NCBI GenBank assembly: GCA_003818605.1
Contig: RPQS01000031.1
Location: 1-42,414, forward strand
Direction: 5' to 3'
Origin: Candidatus Zhuqueibacterota bacterium
Lineage (GTDB): Bacteria; Electryoneota; RPQS01
DNA: 42,414 nt
In this document: piece after piece, positions 34,108 through 42,401 of the stretch
How positions within the stretch are numbered: the first letter of the stretch is position 1
Layout of the letters: every line of letters begins with the position of its first letter
Position numbers and translations under genes: made by a program
Notes under the pieces: generated by a model
Databases searched by the model: none
What the model saw: only the letters and a program-made list of their open reading frames with translations
What the model was told of the DNA's origin: nothing

Positions 34108-35499
34108 ATGAGCCCAAATCTGATCAATCTCGCTTATATTGTGGCGGCGGTTCTCTTCATTATGGGATTGAAGATGCTCGCGCATCCGCGCACCGCCGTG
34201 AAAGGCAATCTGCTGAGCGCCGTCGGCATGCTGATTGCCATTGTGTTCACCTTGTGGGACCGGCAAATCGTATCCTACGAGTGGATTATTCTCGGAGTAC
34301 TGATCGGTTCAGCCATCGGTGCCGTTCTCGCTCTGCGAATCCGCATGACTGCCATGCCGCAAATGGTGGCCTTGCTCAACGGTTTCGGAGGCGCGGCTTC
34401 CATGCTGGTAGCGGGTGTGGAATTAATGACCGCAGCATCGCGCGGCGTTGCCGTCACGGATCAGTTTACCATTGCCGTTGCGGTTTCCGGAATAATCGGA
34501 GCCGTCACGTTCTGGGGCAGCTATGTTGCCTTTGATAAGCTTCAGGAGTGGCTCCTGAAAGGTAATCCCATTCACTTTCCCGGCCAGCAGCCGCTGAATA
34601 TCGCCCTGTTGGTGGCCTGCGTTGTCGTCGGTGTGCTGATCGTTCTGAATCCCGATGCAACATATCTCTACTGGATTCTGGTCGCATTGGCTTCCGTCTT
34701 GGGTGTCATGTTTGTGCTGCCGGTGGGCGGTGCGGACATGCCCGTGGTCATTTGTCTTCTGAATTCGTATTCCGGTATGGCGGGCTGCGCCACCGGTTTC
34801 GTCATCAACAATAACGCGCTGATTATTGCGGGGGCGCTGGTCGGTTCTTCCGGTATTATTCTCTCCGACATCATGTGCCGGGCTATGAACCGCTCGCTGA
34901 TGAATGTTCTGCTTGGAGTGCTGGGACCGACGGAAGGCACACCGGATGCGGAAGCGGTCTACGCCGGTAAAATCAAATCCGCGACTGCCGAGGAAGTGGC
35001 CATGCTGTTCGATGCCGCCAGCCGCGTTCTGATCGTCCCCGGCTACGGTCTGGCGGTTTCGCAAGCCCAACACGTAGTACGCGATCTGGCCGGTCTGCTC
35101 GAATCCCGAGGCGTCACGGTCGAATACGGAATACATCCCGTGGCCGGACGTATGCCCGGTCACATGAACGTTCTGCTCGCCGAGGCGGATGTGCCCTACG
35201 ACAAACTCAAAGAGATGGACGAAGTCAATGCCACCATGTCCCAAACCGACGTTGTCCTTGTCGTTGGTGCGAATGACGTCGTCAATCCCATGGCCCGCAC
35301 CGATCCCAAGTGCGTGATCGGCGGCATGCCGATTATTGACGTAGACAAAGCGCGGACGGTCGTGGTCATCAAGCGCAGCCTCAGCCCGGGCTTTGCCGGA
35401 ATTCCCAATCCGCTCTTCGCTAATGACAATACCTTGATGTTCTTCTCCGACGGTAAAAAAGCCTTTCTGGATCTGATCGCAGCCGTCAAAGAATCCTGA
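34108..35499 (+). CDS. pntB: NAD(P)+ transhydrogenase, beta subunit
   Basis: 463 residues. The first 270 form about eight to nine membrane helices, the proton-translocating part. The remainder is domain III, binding NADP(H): VPGYGLAVSQAQH, HPVAGRMPGHMNVLLAEA near 345-362, GANDVVNPMARTDP near 390-403, and GGMPIIDVDKARTVVVIKRS. All family hallmarks are present at normal length. The complex uses the proton gradient to drive NADH to NADPH, which suits biosynthesis in an organism that also has NADP-malic enzyme. The operon ends in a strong terminator 28 bases later. Confidence 0.96.
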   Translation: MSPNLINLAYIVAAVLFIMGLKMLAHPRTAVKGNLLSAVGMLIAIVFTLWDRQIVSYEWIILGVLIGSAIGAVLALRIRMTAMPQMVALLNGFGGAASMLVAGVELMTAASRGVAVTDQFTIAVAVSGIIGAVTFWGSYVAFDKLQEWLLKGNPIHFPGQQPLNIALLVACVVVGVLIVLNPDATYLYWILVALASVLGVMFVLPVGGADMPVVICLLNSYSGMAGCATGFVINNNALIIAGALVGSSGIILSDIMCRAMNRSLMNVLLGVLGPTEGTPDAEAVYAGKIKSATAEEVAMLFDAASRVLIVPGYGLAVSQAQHVVRDLAGLLESRGVTVEYGIHPVAGRMPGHMNVLLAEADVPYDKLKEMDEVNATMSQTDVVLVVGANDVVNPMARTDPKCVIGGMPIIDVDKARTVVVIKRSLSPGFAGIPNPLFANDNTLMFFSDGKKAFLDLIAAVKES

Positions 35500-35526
35500 T
35501 TGCGGCATCATAGGACAAACGTGCCG

Positions 35527-35560
35527 AAAATCCCCGCCTGCCGGCGGGGATTTTCTTTCC
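35527..35560 (+). terminator. Rho-independent terminator of the pnt operon
   Basis: A 12-base-pair stem AAAATCCCCGCC/GGCGGGGATTTT (loop TGCC) followed by CTTTCC on the plus strand. Confidence 0.88.
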
Positions 35561-35588
35561 GGATTTACAAGTAGAAAGAGGCTATCCC

Positions 35589-35617
35589 TTGCGGTGTTCC
35601 GGGAATATTCGTATATT
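35589..35617 (+). promoter_or_regulatory. Sigma70-like promoter of the GT-C/GT2 pair
   Basis: TTGCGG (35589-35594) and TATATT (35612-35617) are separated by 17 bases, 72 bases before the start codon at 35689. Confidence 0.6.
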
Positions 35618-35688
35618 CACGATGGAGTGGATTCCGCCCTAAAAGCCCATCCTCCGCCCCCAACTTATGATCCAATCGGATTGGACCC

Positions 35689-37374
35689 ATGTCCTCAAAA
35701 TCCCGCTCCCGCGCCAAACAACACGCTAAACCCGCCGCCCGACCCGCCGCGCCAACCCTGCATGTAAAAGATGCTCTTCTTTTCGCGATTGTTTTCGGGC
35801 TGGGCGTTGTGTTATTCGGCATTATTTCGGTTTCGCTCGGTCAGGACAACAACTGGGATTTACGCAATTACCATTACTACAATCCCTACGCTTTTCTGAA
35901 CAACCGTTTGGGATTTGACATTGCGCCCGCCCAAATGCAGACCTATTTCAATCCCGTCACGGATCTGTTATTCTACTTTTTAGTGAATCATGTGCGGCCA
36001 AGCTGGGTCGGATTTATCATGGGCGGACTGCACGGCTTGTCTCTCGGCCTTGTCTTCATGATCGCCTATCTGATTTTTTCCGGTTTCAAACAATGGCCGC
36101 GCGCGGGTCTTTCGCTTTTATGTGCTCTGATCGGGTTATATGGGCCGATATTTATCGGCGAATTGGGTGCATCGCAGAACGACACGATCATGAGCCTGTT
36201 CATTCTCGGCGCGGTGCTCCTTCTTCTCCGCCATATAAACAGACCGAACACTACAGAAGGCTGGAAAGCTCTCATCGCTCCGGCCGCTGCCGGTGCCCTG
36301 ATCGGCTTTGCCGCCGGATTGAAAGATACATCGGCGATCTACGCCGTGGGCATGGCCGTTGCCATTCTGTTCATCGAACCGACATGGAAAATCCGCATTC
36401 GAACCTTAGTGGTCTGGGGCGGGGGTGCGCTCGTTGCATTCTTGATTATTCGCGGACATTGGCTGCTGACGTTGAACGGGCATTTCGGGAATCCGATGTT
36501 CCCCTACTTCAACAATATCTTCCATTCGCCGTGGACGGAACAGGTCAGCAATGCCGACATGCGATACATGCCCGCGAACTTCGTGGAAGCTCTGTTTCGT
36601 CCGTTCATGTACGTGGTGAAAAATCAGTTCACACTTTTCTCGAACGACTTCCGCGACGCCCGCTACGCCGTGCTCTACGTTCTGCTCTTGGCCTTGATTG
36701 TGGCATGGTACATTCGCCGGCGAAAAAATCGTGCGGATAAATCGCACGCTTCGGATACTCTTCTGGATCGGTCGGGATTCTTCCTTGTCATTTTTTTCGC
36801 AGTCACTTACATCGTTTGGCAGATTCAGTTCTCGATCATCCGCTACACCTCCGGCCTCGAAGCTCTCGGACCGCTGCTCATAGTTATATTAATCTTCGCA
36901 CTGGTACGGATTCGCTGGCTGCAAGGCGTGCTGATTGCGGCCGCTTTTCTGTTTATCGCGGTGGATATGCAAGCTTTAAATCATAACCGTCTGGAACGTT
37001 TGCCGTGGACAGGTAAATTCTGGGACGTGCAGACTCCGCGCCTCGAGGATCCTGATCACACCATCATCCTGATCGCGGGCAGCCGCCCGTGGGGATACTT
37101 GATGCCGTTCTTTCCGAAAGGCGTCCGCTTCGTCCGCGTGGAAAGCAATTTTACGAATCCGCGCAGCGCCACGCGCATGCAGGAAGAGATTCGCAATGTG
37201 CTGGGCGCGCATCAGGGGCCGATGTTCCTGCTCACCAGACCGCAATACCTGCAAGCCAATAATGAAGTCTTGAATGCATACCGGCTTGCCGCCGGTCAGA
37301 ATGCGATGCCGGTCTATTCCAAACACGAGCCGAACGGATTAGTCCTCTGTCCGGTGAGTCGGAAATCCTCATGA
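35689..37374 (+). CDS. Polytopic membrane protein, probable GT-C-fold glycosyltransferase
   Basis: 561 residues. A basic proline/alanine-rich N-terminus (1-25) is followed by about ten hydrophobic segments, then a soluble C-terminal domain from about 440. Right after the first membrane helix comes an acidic loop (LGQDNNWDLRNYHYYNPYAF in part) with the D/N-W-D pattern used as a catalytic site in GT-C lipid-linked glycosyltransferases. I could not assign a specific family; it may be related to GT87 or DUF2029-type proteins. It overlaps the following GT2 gene by four bases (ATGA), so the two are coupled: a GT2 enzyme making polyprenyl-linked sugar and a GT-C enzyme using it is a common partnership (inference). 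Confidence 0.72.
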   Translation: MSSKSRSRAKQHAKPAARPAAPTLHVKDALLFAIVFGLGVVLFGIISVSLGQDNNWDLRNYHYYNPYAFLNNRLGFDIAPAQMQTYFNPVTDLLFYFLVNHVRPSWVGFIMGGLHGLSLGLVFMIAYLIFSGFKQWPRAGLSLLCALIGLYGPIFIGELGASQNDTIMSLFILGAVLLLLRHINRPNTTEGWKALIAPAAAGALIGFAAGLKDTSAIYAVGMAVAILFIEPTWKIRIRTLVVWGGGALVAFLIIRGHWLLTLNGHFGNPMFPYFNNIFHSPWTEQVSNADMRYMPANFVEALFRPFMYVVKNQFTLFSNDFRDARYAVLYVLLLALIVAWYIRRRKNRADKSHASDTLLDRSGFFLVIFFAVTYIVWQIQFSIIRYTSGLEALGPLLIVILIFALVRIRWLQGVLIAAAFLFIAVDMQALNHNRLERLPWTGKFWDVQTPRLEDPDHTIILIAGSRPWGYLMPFFPKGVRFVRVESNFTNPRSATRMQEEIRNVLGAHQGPMFLLTRPQYLQANNEVLNAYRLAAGQNAMPVYSKHEPNGLVLCPVSRKSS

Positions 37375-38345
37375 GTCAAACGGACAAGGCGCATATGAAC
37401 AAGGAATCGAAACCGACCATTGCCGTACTGCTTCCTTGCTATAATGAGGAAGTCACCGTCGCGAAAGTCGTCAAGGATTTCCGCGCTGTGCTGCCGCAGG
37501 CGTCTATTTACGTCTTTGACAACAACTCCACGGATCGCACCGCCGAACTGGCGCGCGATGCGGGAGCGATTGTCGTCAAATCTCCGCGACAGGGAAAAGG
37601 ACACGTCGTCCGCCACATGTTCGAGACCGTGGAGGCTGACATTTTCGTAATGGCCGATGGGGATGACACCTATCCGCCGGAAGAAGCTCCAAGTCTAATC
37701 CGCACGCTGGAGGAAACGGGAGCGGACATGGTGGTCGGCATGCGGCTCAGCCGTTTCGACGATCAGGCTTTTCGGCGGCTGCACGAATTCGGCAATAAAT
37801 TGATCTCCGGTACGATTTCTCTGCTCTTTCGCGCACCCATCACCGATGTGCTGTCCGGCTATCGCGTCTATACACGTGAGTTCACACACAGCATGTATCT
37901 GCAATCGAGCGGATTTGCCATTGAAACGGAACTGACGCTGCAGGCTCTGATTAAAAATTGCTTGATTCGCGAAGTCCCCGTTCACTATCGCAGCCGTCCC
38001 CAAGGCAGCGTCTCCAAACTCAACACGTTTGCCGACGGTCTGCATATTTTTAAAGCGATTTTTCTGATCTTTAAAGAGTACAAACCGCTCGCATTTTTCT
38101 CGATTCTCAGCGGCATCGCGTTTATTCTGGGCTTGATTGCCGGATGGTTTCCGGTGCGGGATTATCTGCAAACGTCGTACGTCAGCCATGTGCCGCTGGC
38201 CGTGCTGGCCGCCGCGTTGGAAATTCTGGCCGTGCTGTTTCTGGGAATCGGTTTGATTCTGAACGCCGTGACCCGTTTTCACATTGAAACTCAGGCTGTG
38301 GCTAAGCGCCTGTTCCGCGCCATGGAACAACAAAAATCCAAGTAA
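37371..38345 (+). CDS. GT2 glycosyltransferase with C-terminal membrane helices (polyprenyl-phosphate sugar synthase-like)
   Basis: 324 residues. The N-terminal GT-A domain has LLPCYNEEVTVAKVV (20-34), VFDNNSTDRTAE (48-59), and the metal-binding MADGDDTYPP (near 94-103). Residues 225-310 hold two hydrophobic segments (LAFFSILSGIAFILGLIAGW and an ILAVLFLGIGLIL region). This is the layout of dolichol/polyprenyl-phosphate glycosyltransferases, which transfer a sugar from a nucleotide to undecaprenyl phosphate. The ATG overlaps the stop of the upstream membrane protein (ATGA). It supports a lipid-linked sugar pathway for glycan or protein glycosylation. Sugar identity is unknown. Confidence 0.88.
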   Translation: MSQTDKAHMNKESKPTIAVLLPCYNEEVTVAKVVKDFRAVLPQASIYVFDNNSTDRTAELARDAGAIVVKSPRQGKGHVVRHMFETVEADIFVMADGDDTYPPEEAPSLIRTLEETGADMVVGMRLSRFDDQAFRRLHEFGNKLISGTISLLFRAPITDVLSGYRVYTREFTHSMYLQSSGFAIETELTLQALIKNCLIREVPVHYRSRPQGSVSKLNTFADGLHIFKAIFLIFKEYKPLAFFSILSGIAFILGLIAGWFPVRDYLQTSYVSHVPLAVLAAALEILAVLFLGIGLILNAVTRFHIETQAVAKRLFRAMEQQKSK

Positions 38346-38414
38346 CTCGATCTTCTCCAAAATAATCAGTCTCTACCGCCGTCATCCATCACTTCACCCA
38401 TTCCCCGGACTCCC

Positions 38415-40631
38415 ATGAGCGACACAAAACCTATGACTCCCGAAGAACTCGAACGCGAGTGGTATGAAAAAGTATATCGCGGCGACGACATGCCGCAGCT
38501 CACCTGGCGCGCCGTGCTCATGGGCTCTTTTTTAGGAGCGTTCCTTTCGCTGCAAAACCTCTACGTCGGTTTGAAAACCGGCTGGGGTCTTGGCGTGGCC
38601 ATTACATCTTGCATCTTAAGCTTCACGATTTGGAAATCCATGCGCAAGTTGTTTCCGAAATGGGTAAAGACGGATATGTCCATTCTCGAAAACAACGCGA
38701 TGCAGTCCACGGCGTCTTCGGCGGGATACTCCACGGGGGGCACGATTGTTTCCGCCATCGCTGCCTATCTGCTGGTCAATGGAGTGCATATCGGTTATGG
38801 GCTGTTAACCGCGTGGGTGTTCTTCCTGGCCGTGCTTGGAGTGACGATGGCCATTCCCATGAAGCGGCAGATGATTAACATCGAACGGCTTAAATTCCCG
38901 TCCGGCATCGCCGCCGCGGAAACGCTGAAGAGCCTGCACGGGGTCGGGAAAGACGGCGGAGAAACGAAGACGGCGAAGGCTCTTTTCACTTGGGGAAGTT
39001 TCGGCATCGTTATCGCCGCCGTCCGTGACTGGCTCCAGTGGATTCCCGCGCAGTACAACTGGTTCGGTCAGCGCTTCGGTATGTATACCGTTCAGTTCGA
39101 TGCCAGCATGATTCTCGTCGCCGCCGGTGCCATCATGGGCATCCGGGTGTGCGTCAGTCTGCTCATCGGCGCCGTTCTGAACTGGGGTATTCTGGTTCCT
39201 GCAATGATTGACAAGAAAGTCATCGAACATCCCGCACCCACCATCCTCTCCGAGGAAAAACTCTCCTTCCCGCTCAGCATTCCCGCCGGATCCGCGCTCG
39301 GCTTTACGCTTGTCGAAGCCACGAAAGGCCCGCGTTTTGAAGACGGCTCGGAAACCACGCACCTTCTTTACAATTGGAGCCGCCCGGTAAATTATGCGAG
39401 TATGCAGGAACTCACCAACGATTTCAATCGGGCCATTCTGCCGGACGGCCTGACTCCGAATCCCTTCTTTGGAAAATTACAATTTGCCGAACCGCCGGAA
39501 GCCTATCGTAAAGGCCGTCTTGAAGTTCGTGCACCGGAGGCAATCCATTACGCGGCTGTCCTCAGTCTGGATCAAGAAATTTCCTCCGCCGCGTCACGAC
39601 TTGCCTTCAAAGAAAATGATTCGAACGAACAATTGCCCGGCGGATTCCGCAACTGTGTGGCATGGAGTCTGTGGGCAGGTGCGGCCTGTATGGTCACCAG
39701 CGGTCTGCTGACCTTTGCGTTCCAGTGGAAAACCGCGCTGCGCGCATTTTCCGGATTGAAACGGATTTTCTCCCGCAAAAAAATGGAGGCGGATTCTCTG
39801 GAACGCATCGAAGTTCCAGGCTCCTGGTTCGCCAGCGGGATGATTTTCGGAACCATCGGCATTGTCGCGCTGGCGTTCATATTCTTCGATATTCCGATCT
39901 GGATGGGCCTGCTGGCGGTATTTCTCTCCTTCTTCCTCGCTTTAGTGGCCTGCCGCGCCTGCGGAGAAACCGACACGACTCCGGTCGGCGCGATGGGTAA
40001 AATCACGCAGCTTACGTTCGGCGCGATTGCTCCCAAGCAAATGAATACGAATCTCATGACCGCCTGCATCACCGCCGGCGTGGCCGATTCCGCTTCGGAT
40101 TTACTCACCGATCTGAAGAGCGGCTATGTCTTGGGAGCCAATGCGCGCAAGCAGTTTCTGGCACAGTTTGCGGGCATCTTTATCGGGACGGCCATAACCG
40201 TTCCTTGCTTTTTTCTCATTGTGCCTGATGTCTCGATTCTCGGCACGGATAAGTTTCCCGCTCCCGCCGCTCAGGTTTGGGCCGGCGTGGCGCGGCTGCT
40301 TTCCAACGGATTGGAATCTCTCCACCCCACGGCAAGGCTTGCGCTCCTCATCGGCGGACTAATCGGCATAATTATTCCTCTCTGCGGCACGCTGTTCCCC
40401 AAATCGCAGAAATATATGCCGTCCGCGATGGGCTTGGGACTGTCCTTCGTGCTGCCGTTCTACAATGCGCTGTCCATGTTCATCGGCGGTCTCGTCGCTT
40501 TAATCTACGCCAAATTCCGGCCCAAGACTGCCGAGCAATACACAATTGCTTCGGCATCAGGAATTATCGCCGGTGAAAGTTTGATGGGAATTTTCATCAC
40601 GCTCATGGGGGCGTTCGGCTGGATCAGTTAG
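38415..40631 (+). CDS. OPT-family transporter with large internal insertion (second copy)
   Basis: 738 residues. OPT hallmarks: NLYVGLKTGWGLGVAIT (48-64), IERLKFPSGIAAAETLKSL, ACGETDTTPVGAMGKITQ and SASDLLTDLKSGYVL, lined up with the copy at 24533-26377. In contrast to that copy a soluble segment of roughly 140 residues (about 268-410) is inserted between two membrane helices; it includes HPAPTILSEEKLSFP and LQFAEPPEAYRKGRLEV and is mostly hydrophilic. It would be on one face of the membrane and has no recognisable domain. Otherwise it is a proton-coupled peptide or chelate importer. It is preceded by a 69-base gap and followed by a shared terminator. Confidence 0.92.
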   Translation: MSDTKPMTPEELEREWYEKVYRGDDMPQLTWRAVLMGSFLGAFLSLQNLYVGLKTGWGLGVAITSCILSFTIWKSMRKLFPKWVKTDMSILENNAMQSTASSAGYSTGGTIVSAIAAYLLVNGVHIGYGLLTAWVFFLAVLGVTMAIPMKRQMINIERLKFPSGIAAAETLKSLHGVGKDGGETKTAKALFTWGSFGIVIAAVRDWLQWIPAQYNWFGQRFGMYTVQFDASMILVAAGAIMGIRVCVSLLIGAVLNWGILVPAMIDKKVIEHPAPTILSEEKLSFPLSIPAGSALGFTLVEATKGPRFEDGSETTHLLYNWSRPVNYASMQELTNDFNRAILPDGLTPNPFFGKLQFAEPPEAYRKGRLEVRAPEAIHYAAVLSLDQEISSAASRLAFKENDSNEQLPGGFRNCVAWSLWAGAACMVTSGLLTFAFQWKTALRAFSGLKRIFSRKKMEADSLERIEVPGSWFASGMIFGTIGIVALAFIFFDIPIWMGLLAVFLSFFLALVACRACGETDTTPVGAMGKITQLTFGAIAPKQMNTNLMTACITAGVADSASDLLTDLKSGYVLGANARKQFLAQFAGIFIGTAITVPCFFLIVPDVSILGTDKFPAPAAQVWAGVARLLSNGLESLHPTARLALLIGGLIGIIIPLCGTLFPKSQKYMPSAMGLGLSFVLPFYNALSMFIGGLVALIYAKFRPKTAEQYTIASASGIIAGESLMGIFITLMGAFGWIS

Positions 40632-40653
40632 CAGTTCTTCAAACGAAAATGTA

Positions 40654-40688
40654 AAACGGGCTTCCCCCGCCGGGAAGCCCGTTTTTTT
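40654..40688. terminator. Terminator between the OPT gene and the convergent small exported protein gene
   Basis: A 13-base-pair stem AAACGGGCTTCCC/GGGAAGCCCGTTT with loop CCGCC is followed by a run of seven Ts on the plus strand. An A-rich tract precedes it, so it can also end the convergent minus-strand gene. Confidence 0.88.
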
Positions 40689-40723
40689 CGATCAGTGCCG
40701 TCTCCGCGAGGCGGCGCTGTTTC

Positions 40724-41185
40724 TTATCGTCCGCGTTTTCCTGCCCACTGCGGCCTTCCGCTCGCGTCGCGCAAATCGAGCGTCTTGCCGTCTTTCAGCA
40801 CTTCGTCCGCGATTAAAGCGGGTTTGCCTTCATACGTAATGCGCGATCCGGTGATTTCCACACGATCTCCATTCTGAAAACGTACGGATTGATCTTCCAG
40901 ATACCACGACGGTCCCAGATGAACCGGAATGGTTTCTTGACCGGTATTCACTAAAAGATGAACACCGAAATTCCGGTTGTTTTTTCCCGTCATCGTTTTT
41001 ACGTCCGTTACTTCGCCGCGAATCGTTTCCACGGTGGCCGGGTTGTACAATCGGCTGGATTTTCCGTCTTCATAGCGCGGATAATCCTTTCCGCGATTCT
41101 GCCGGCCGCCTTGCGCGAAGACAACCGATGAGAAGATTAATCCAATGACGGCCAGAATTGCGACGGTTGAAAGAAATCGTTTCAT
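40724..41185 (-). CDS. Small exported OB-fold-like protein
   Basis: About 153 residues from the ATG at 41185, chosen because GGGGAA lies five bases upstream and because it begins a clean signal peptide (MKRFLSTVAILAVIGLIFSS, cleavage near AQG, about residue 25). After a charged, glycine/arginine-rich linker (GGRQNRGKDYPRYEDG), residues 50-135 read as a small beta-barrel: VETIRGEVTDVKTMTG, GVHLLVNTGQETIPVHLGP, DRVEITGSRITYEG, ALIADEV. The pattern (GEV..V......IPVHLGP) resembles the periplasmic OB-fold proteins often linked to metal or redox proteins. I do not know its ligand. It is convergent with the OPT gene. Confidence 0.75.
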   Translation of the reverse strand: MKRFLSTVAILAVIGLIFSSVVFAQGGRQNRGKDYPRYEDGKSSRLYNPATVETIRGEVTDVKTMTGKNNRNFGVHLLVNTGQETIPVHLGPSWYLEDQSVRFQNGDRVEITGSRITYEGKPALIADEVLKDGKTLDLRDASGRPQWAGKRGR

Positions 41186-41419
41186 GATCGTTCCCCAAGA
41201 GGTTAGTGATACTGTTTGCGAACTGTCTGATCTGCTCATTGGATACACAACTCCGTGGAAAGTTTAATCCCGGCTTTTCGCACCCTCGATACGGAGAGCT
41301 TACATTCAGTAATTTCTTATTCTTATGTACTCTTCACCCAATCCTATGAGGAAGCTGGAAGGGGGAGTTCTGATTCACCGAGCCGGGATTTCTCAACCAG
41401 TCCGGAATCTATTCTTCCG

Positions 41420-41439
41420 CTCATCATTCATCATTCATC
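41420..41439. repeat. ATTC/ATCATTC short tandem repeat tract
   Basis: CTCATCATTCATCATTCATCG is a run of overlapping TCATCAT/CATTCAT units. A related tract, with the units CATTCATCATTC and CTCATTCATCATTTC, lies at 41659-41686. Similar tracts occur in intergenic DNA of several bacteria; they give misleading frames such as LIIHHSSFLII. Confidence 0.55.
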
Positions 41440-41538
41440 GTTTCTAATAATCCGAAAAAGTACAATTGGCTTAGGCGGCGGGTTCCAAGCCGTCGTTCGG
41501 TGTTCCTTCGCATATATGTCGATCACCGAAATAAAAAT

Positions 41539-41573
41539 CCCCCCTTTGCAAAAGGGGGGAATCAAAGGGGGGT
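41539..41573 (-). repeat. C6/G6 intergenic hairpin element, copy 2
   Basis: A perfect inverted repeat CCCCCCTTT-GCA-AAAGGGGGG (41539-41559) followed by AATCAAAGGGGGGT. Read on the minus strand it matches copy 1 at 24456-24487: ACCCCCC, T-rich spacer, CCCCCC, short spacer, GGGGGG. The two copies are therefore in opposite orientations. Confidence 0.65.
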
Positions 41574-41711
41574 CTCATATAACAGAATGAAACAAAAACG
41601 CACGACTGTGCCGCGTCACGTCTTCGCAGCCTGCCCGCCATCCGCTTTAATCTTATCTTCATTCATCATTCCTCATTCATCATTTCTGCCTCATCCTTTC
41701 TTTATTTCCTC

Positions 41712-41740
41712 TTGACAAATCCCTTTTTCGACATTATATT
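41712..41740 (+). promoter_or_regulatory. Sigma70-like promoter of the TetR gene
   Basis: Consensus TTGACA (41712-41717) and TATATT (41735-41740) with a 17-base spacer. The start point should be near 41747, about 58 bases before the chosen start codon. AATC/GATT half-sites (41755-41766) close downstream could be an operator, but they are too short to be sure. Confidence 0.72.
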
Positions 41741-41804
41741 ATCGTCTGACTTAATCATTCGATTGACCAATAAAATCCTATTTATCTGTTTTTATTAATC
41801 AACC

Positions 41805-42401
41805 GTGAAAAAACCAAACAAGCCACGAAGCCAAAAACCGTCGCCCAAGCCTCCCATGAGTGACGAAAGCAAACTGTCTGCGCCCCCGAAAGTGCTGACC
41901 ATTCAGGCTTTCTTTAATTCCGTGCCGCTGGAATGGCAGCCTCCCGATCCGGAATCTCCGCGCGGCCGCATCCTGAATGCCGCGCGGATTCTGTTTGCGG
42001 AACATGGTCTTGCCGCCACCAGCACGCGCATGGTTGCGGAAGCTGCTGCCGTGAACTTGGCTATGATACACTACTATTTCGGCAGCAAAGAGCAGCTTTA
42101 CGAACAAATCCTCGCCCGCGAGTTCATTACGATGATGCGCTCCATGAGCAAGCTGATCGAGCCGACCATGCCGCCGGATCAAATTATCCTCGGTCTTCCC
42201 CTGCGGGTGATGGCCGTATTGCAAAAAAATCCGCTCTGGATCACACTGCTCCGGCACGAGGTAGCCAACGGCTGCACACATCTCACGCATGCATTAAAGA
42301 GTCTGGGCGGATTCGGGCCGCTCGGTCTGCGTCAGGTGTTCGAGCACACCTATAAAGCGGCGATTACACAGGGTACACTCCACGATCTGCCCGCCAAATA
42401 G
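41805..42401 (+). CDS. TetR-family transcriptional regulator
   Basis: 198 residues. A proline- and lysine-rich N-terminus (1-28) is followed by the TetR helix-turn-helix at about 53-102: RGRILNAARILFAEHGLAAT, then VAEAAAVNLAMIHYYFGSKE, the family recognition-helix ending HYYFGSKEQLY. Residues 105-198 form the ligand-binding helical domain. The start is a GTG at 41805; an ATG at 41856 would remove the low-complexity leader and is equally plausible, as neither has an SD. A good promoter lies 65-93 bases upstream. The target genes are probably downstream of the window (the last 13 bases hold no start). The ligand is unknown. Confidence 0.88.
   Translation: MKKPNKPRSQKPSPKPPMSDESKLSAPPKVLTIQAFFNSVPLEWQPPDPESPRGRILNAARILFAEHGLAATSTRMVAEAAAVNLAMIHYYFGSKEQLYEQILAREFITMMRSMSKLIEPTMPPDQIILGLPLRVMAVLQKNPLWITLLRHEVANGCTHLTHALKSLGGFGPLGLRQVFEHTYKAAITQGTLHDLPAK

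Larger units (their letters stand above)
41186..41804. other. Intergenic region with repeats between divergent genes
   Basis: About 620 bases. It contains two tracts of TCATTCATCATTC-type repeats (41420-41439 and 41659-41686), the second copy of the C6/G6 hairpin element (41539-41573), and the TetR-gene promoter. Open frames here, including one of 111 codons at 41255-41590, are made of these repeats and have no SD, so I treat the region as noncoding. Confidence 0.6.

Noticed and set aside
34423-35511. Open frame of 362 codons on the minus strand
   Set aside because: Antisense to pntB and rich in histidine, aspartate and arginine as expected of a shadow frame; no SD or family match.
41255-41590. 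Open frame of 111 codons
   Set aside because: Its sequence is translated repeat DNA (IIHHSSFLII) and a C6/G6 hairpin; such frames recur in noncoding DNA.
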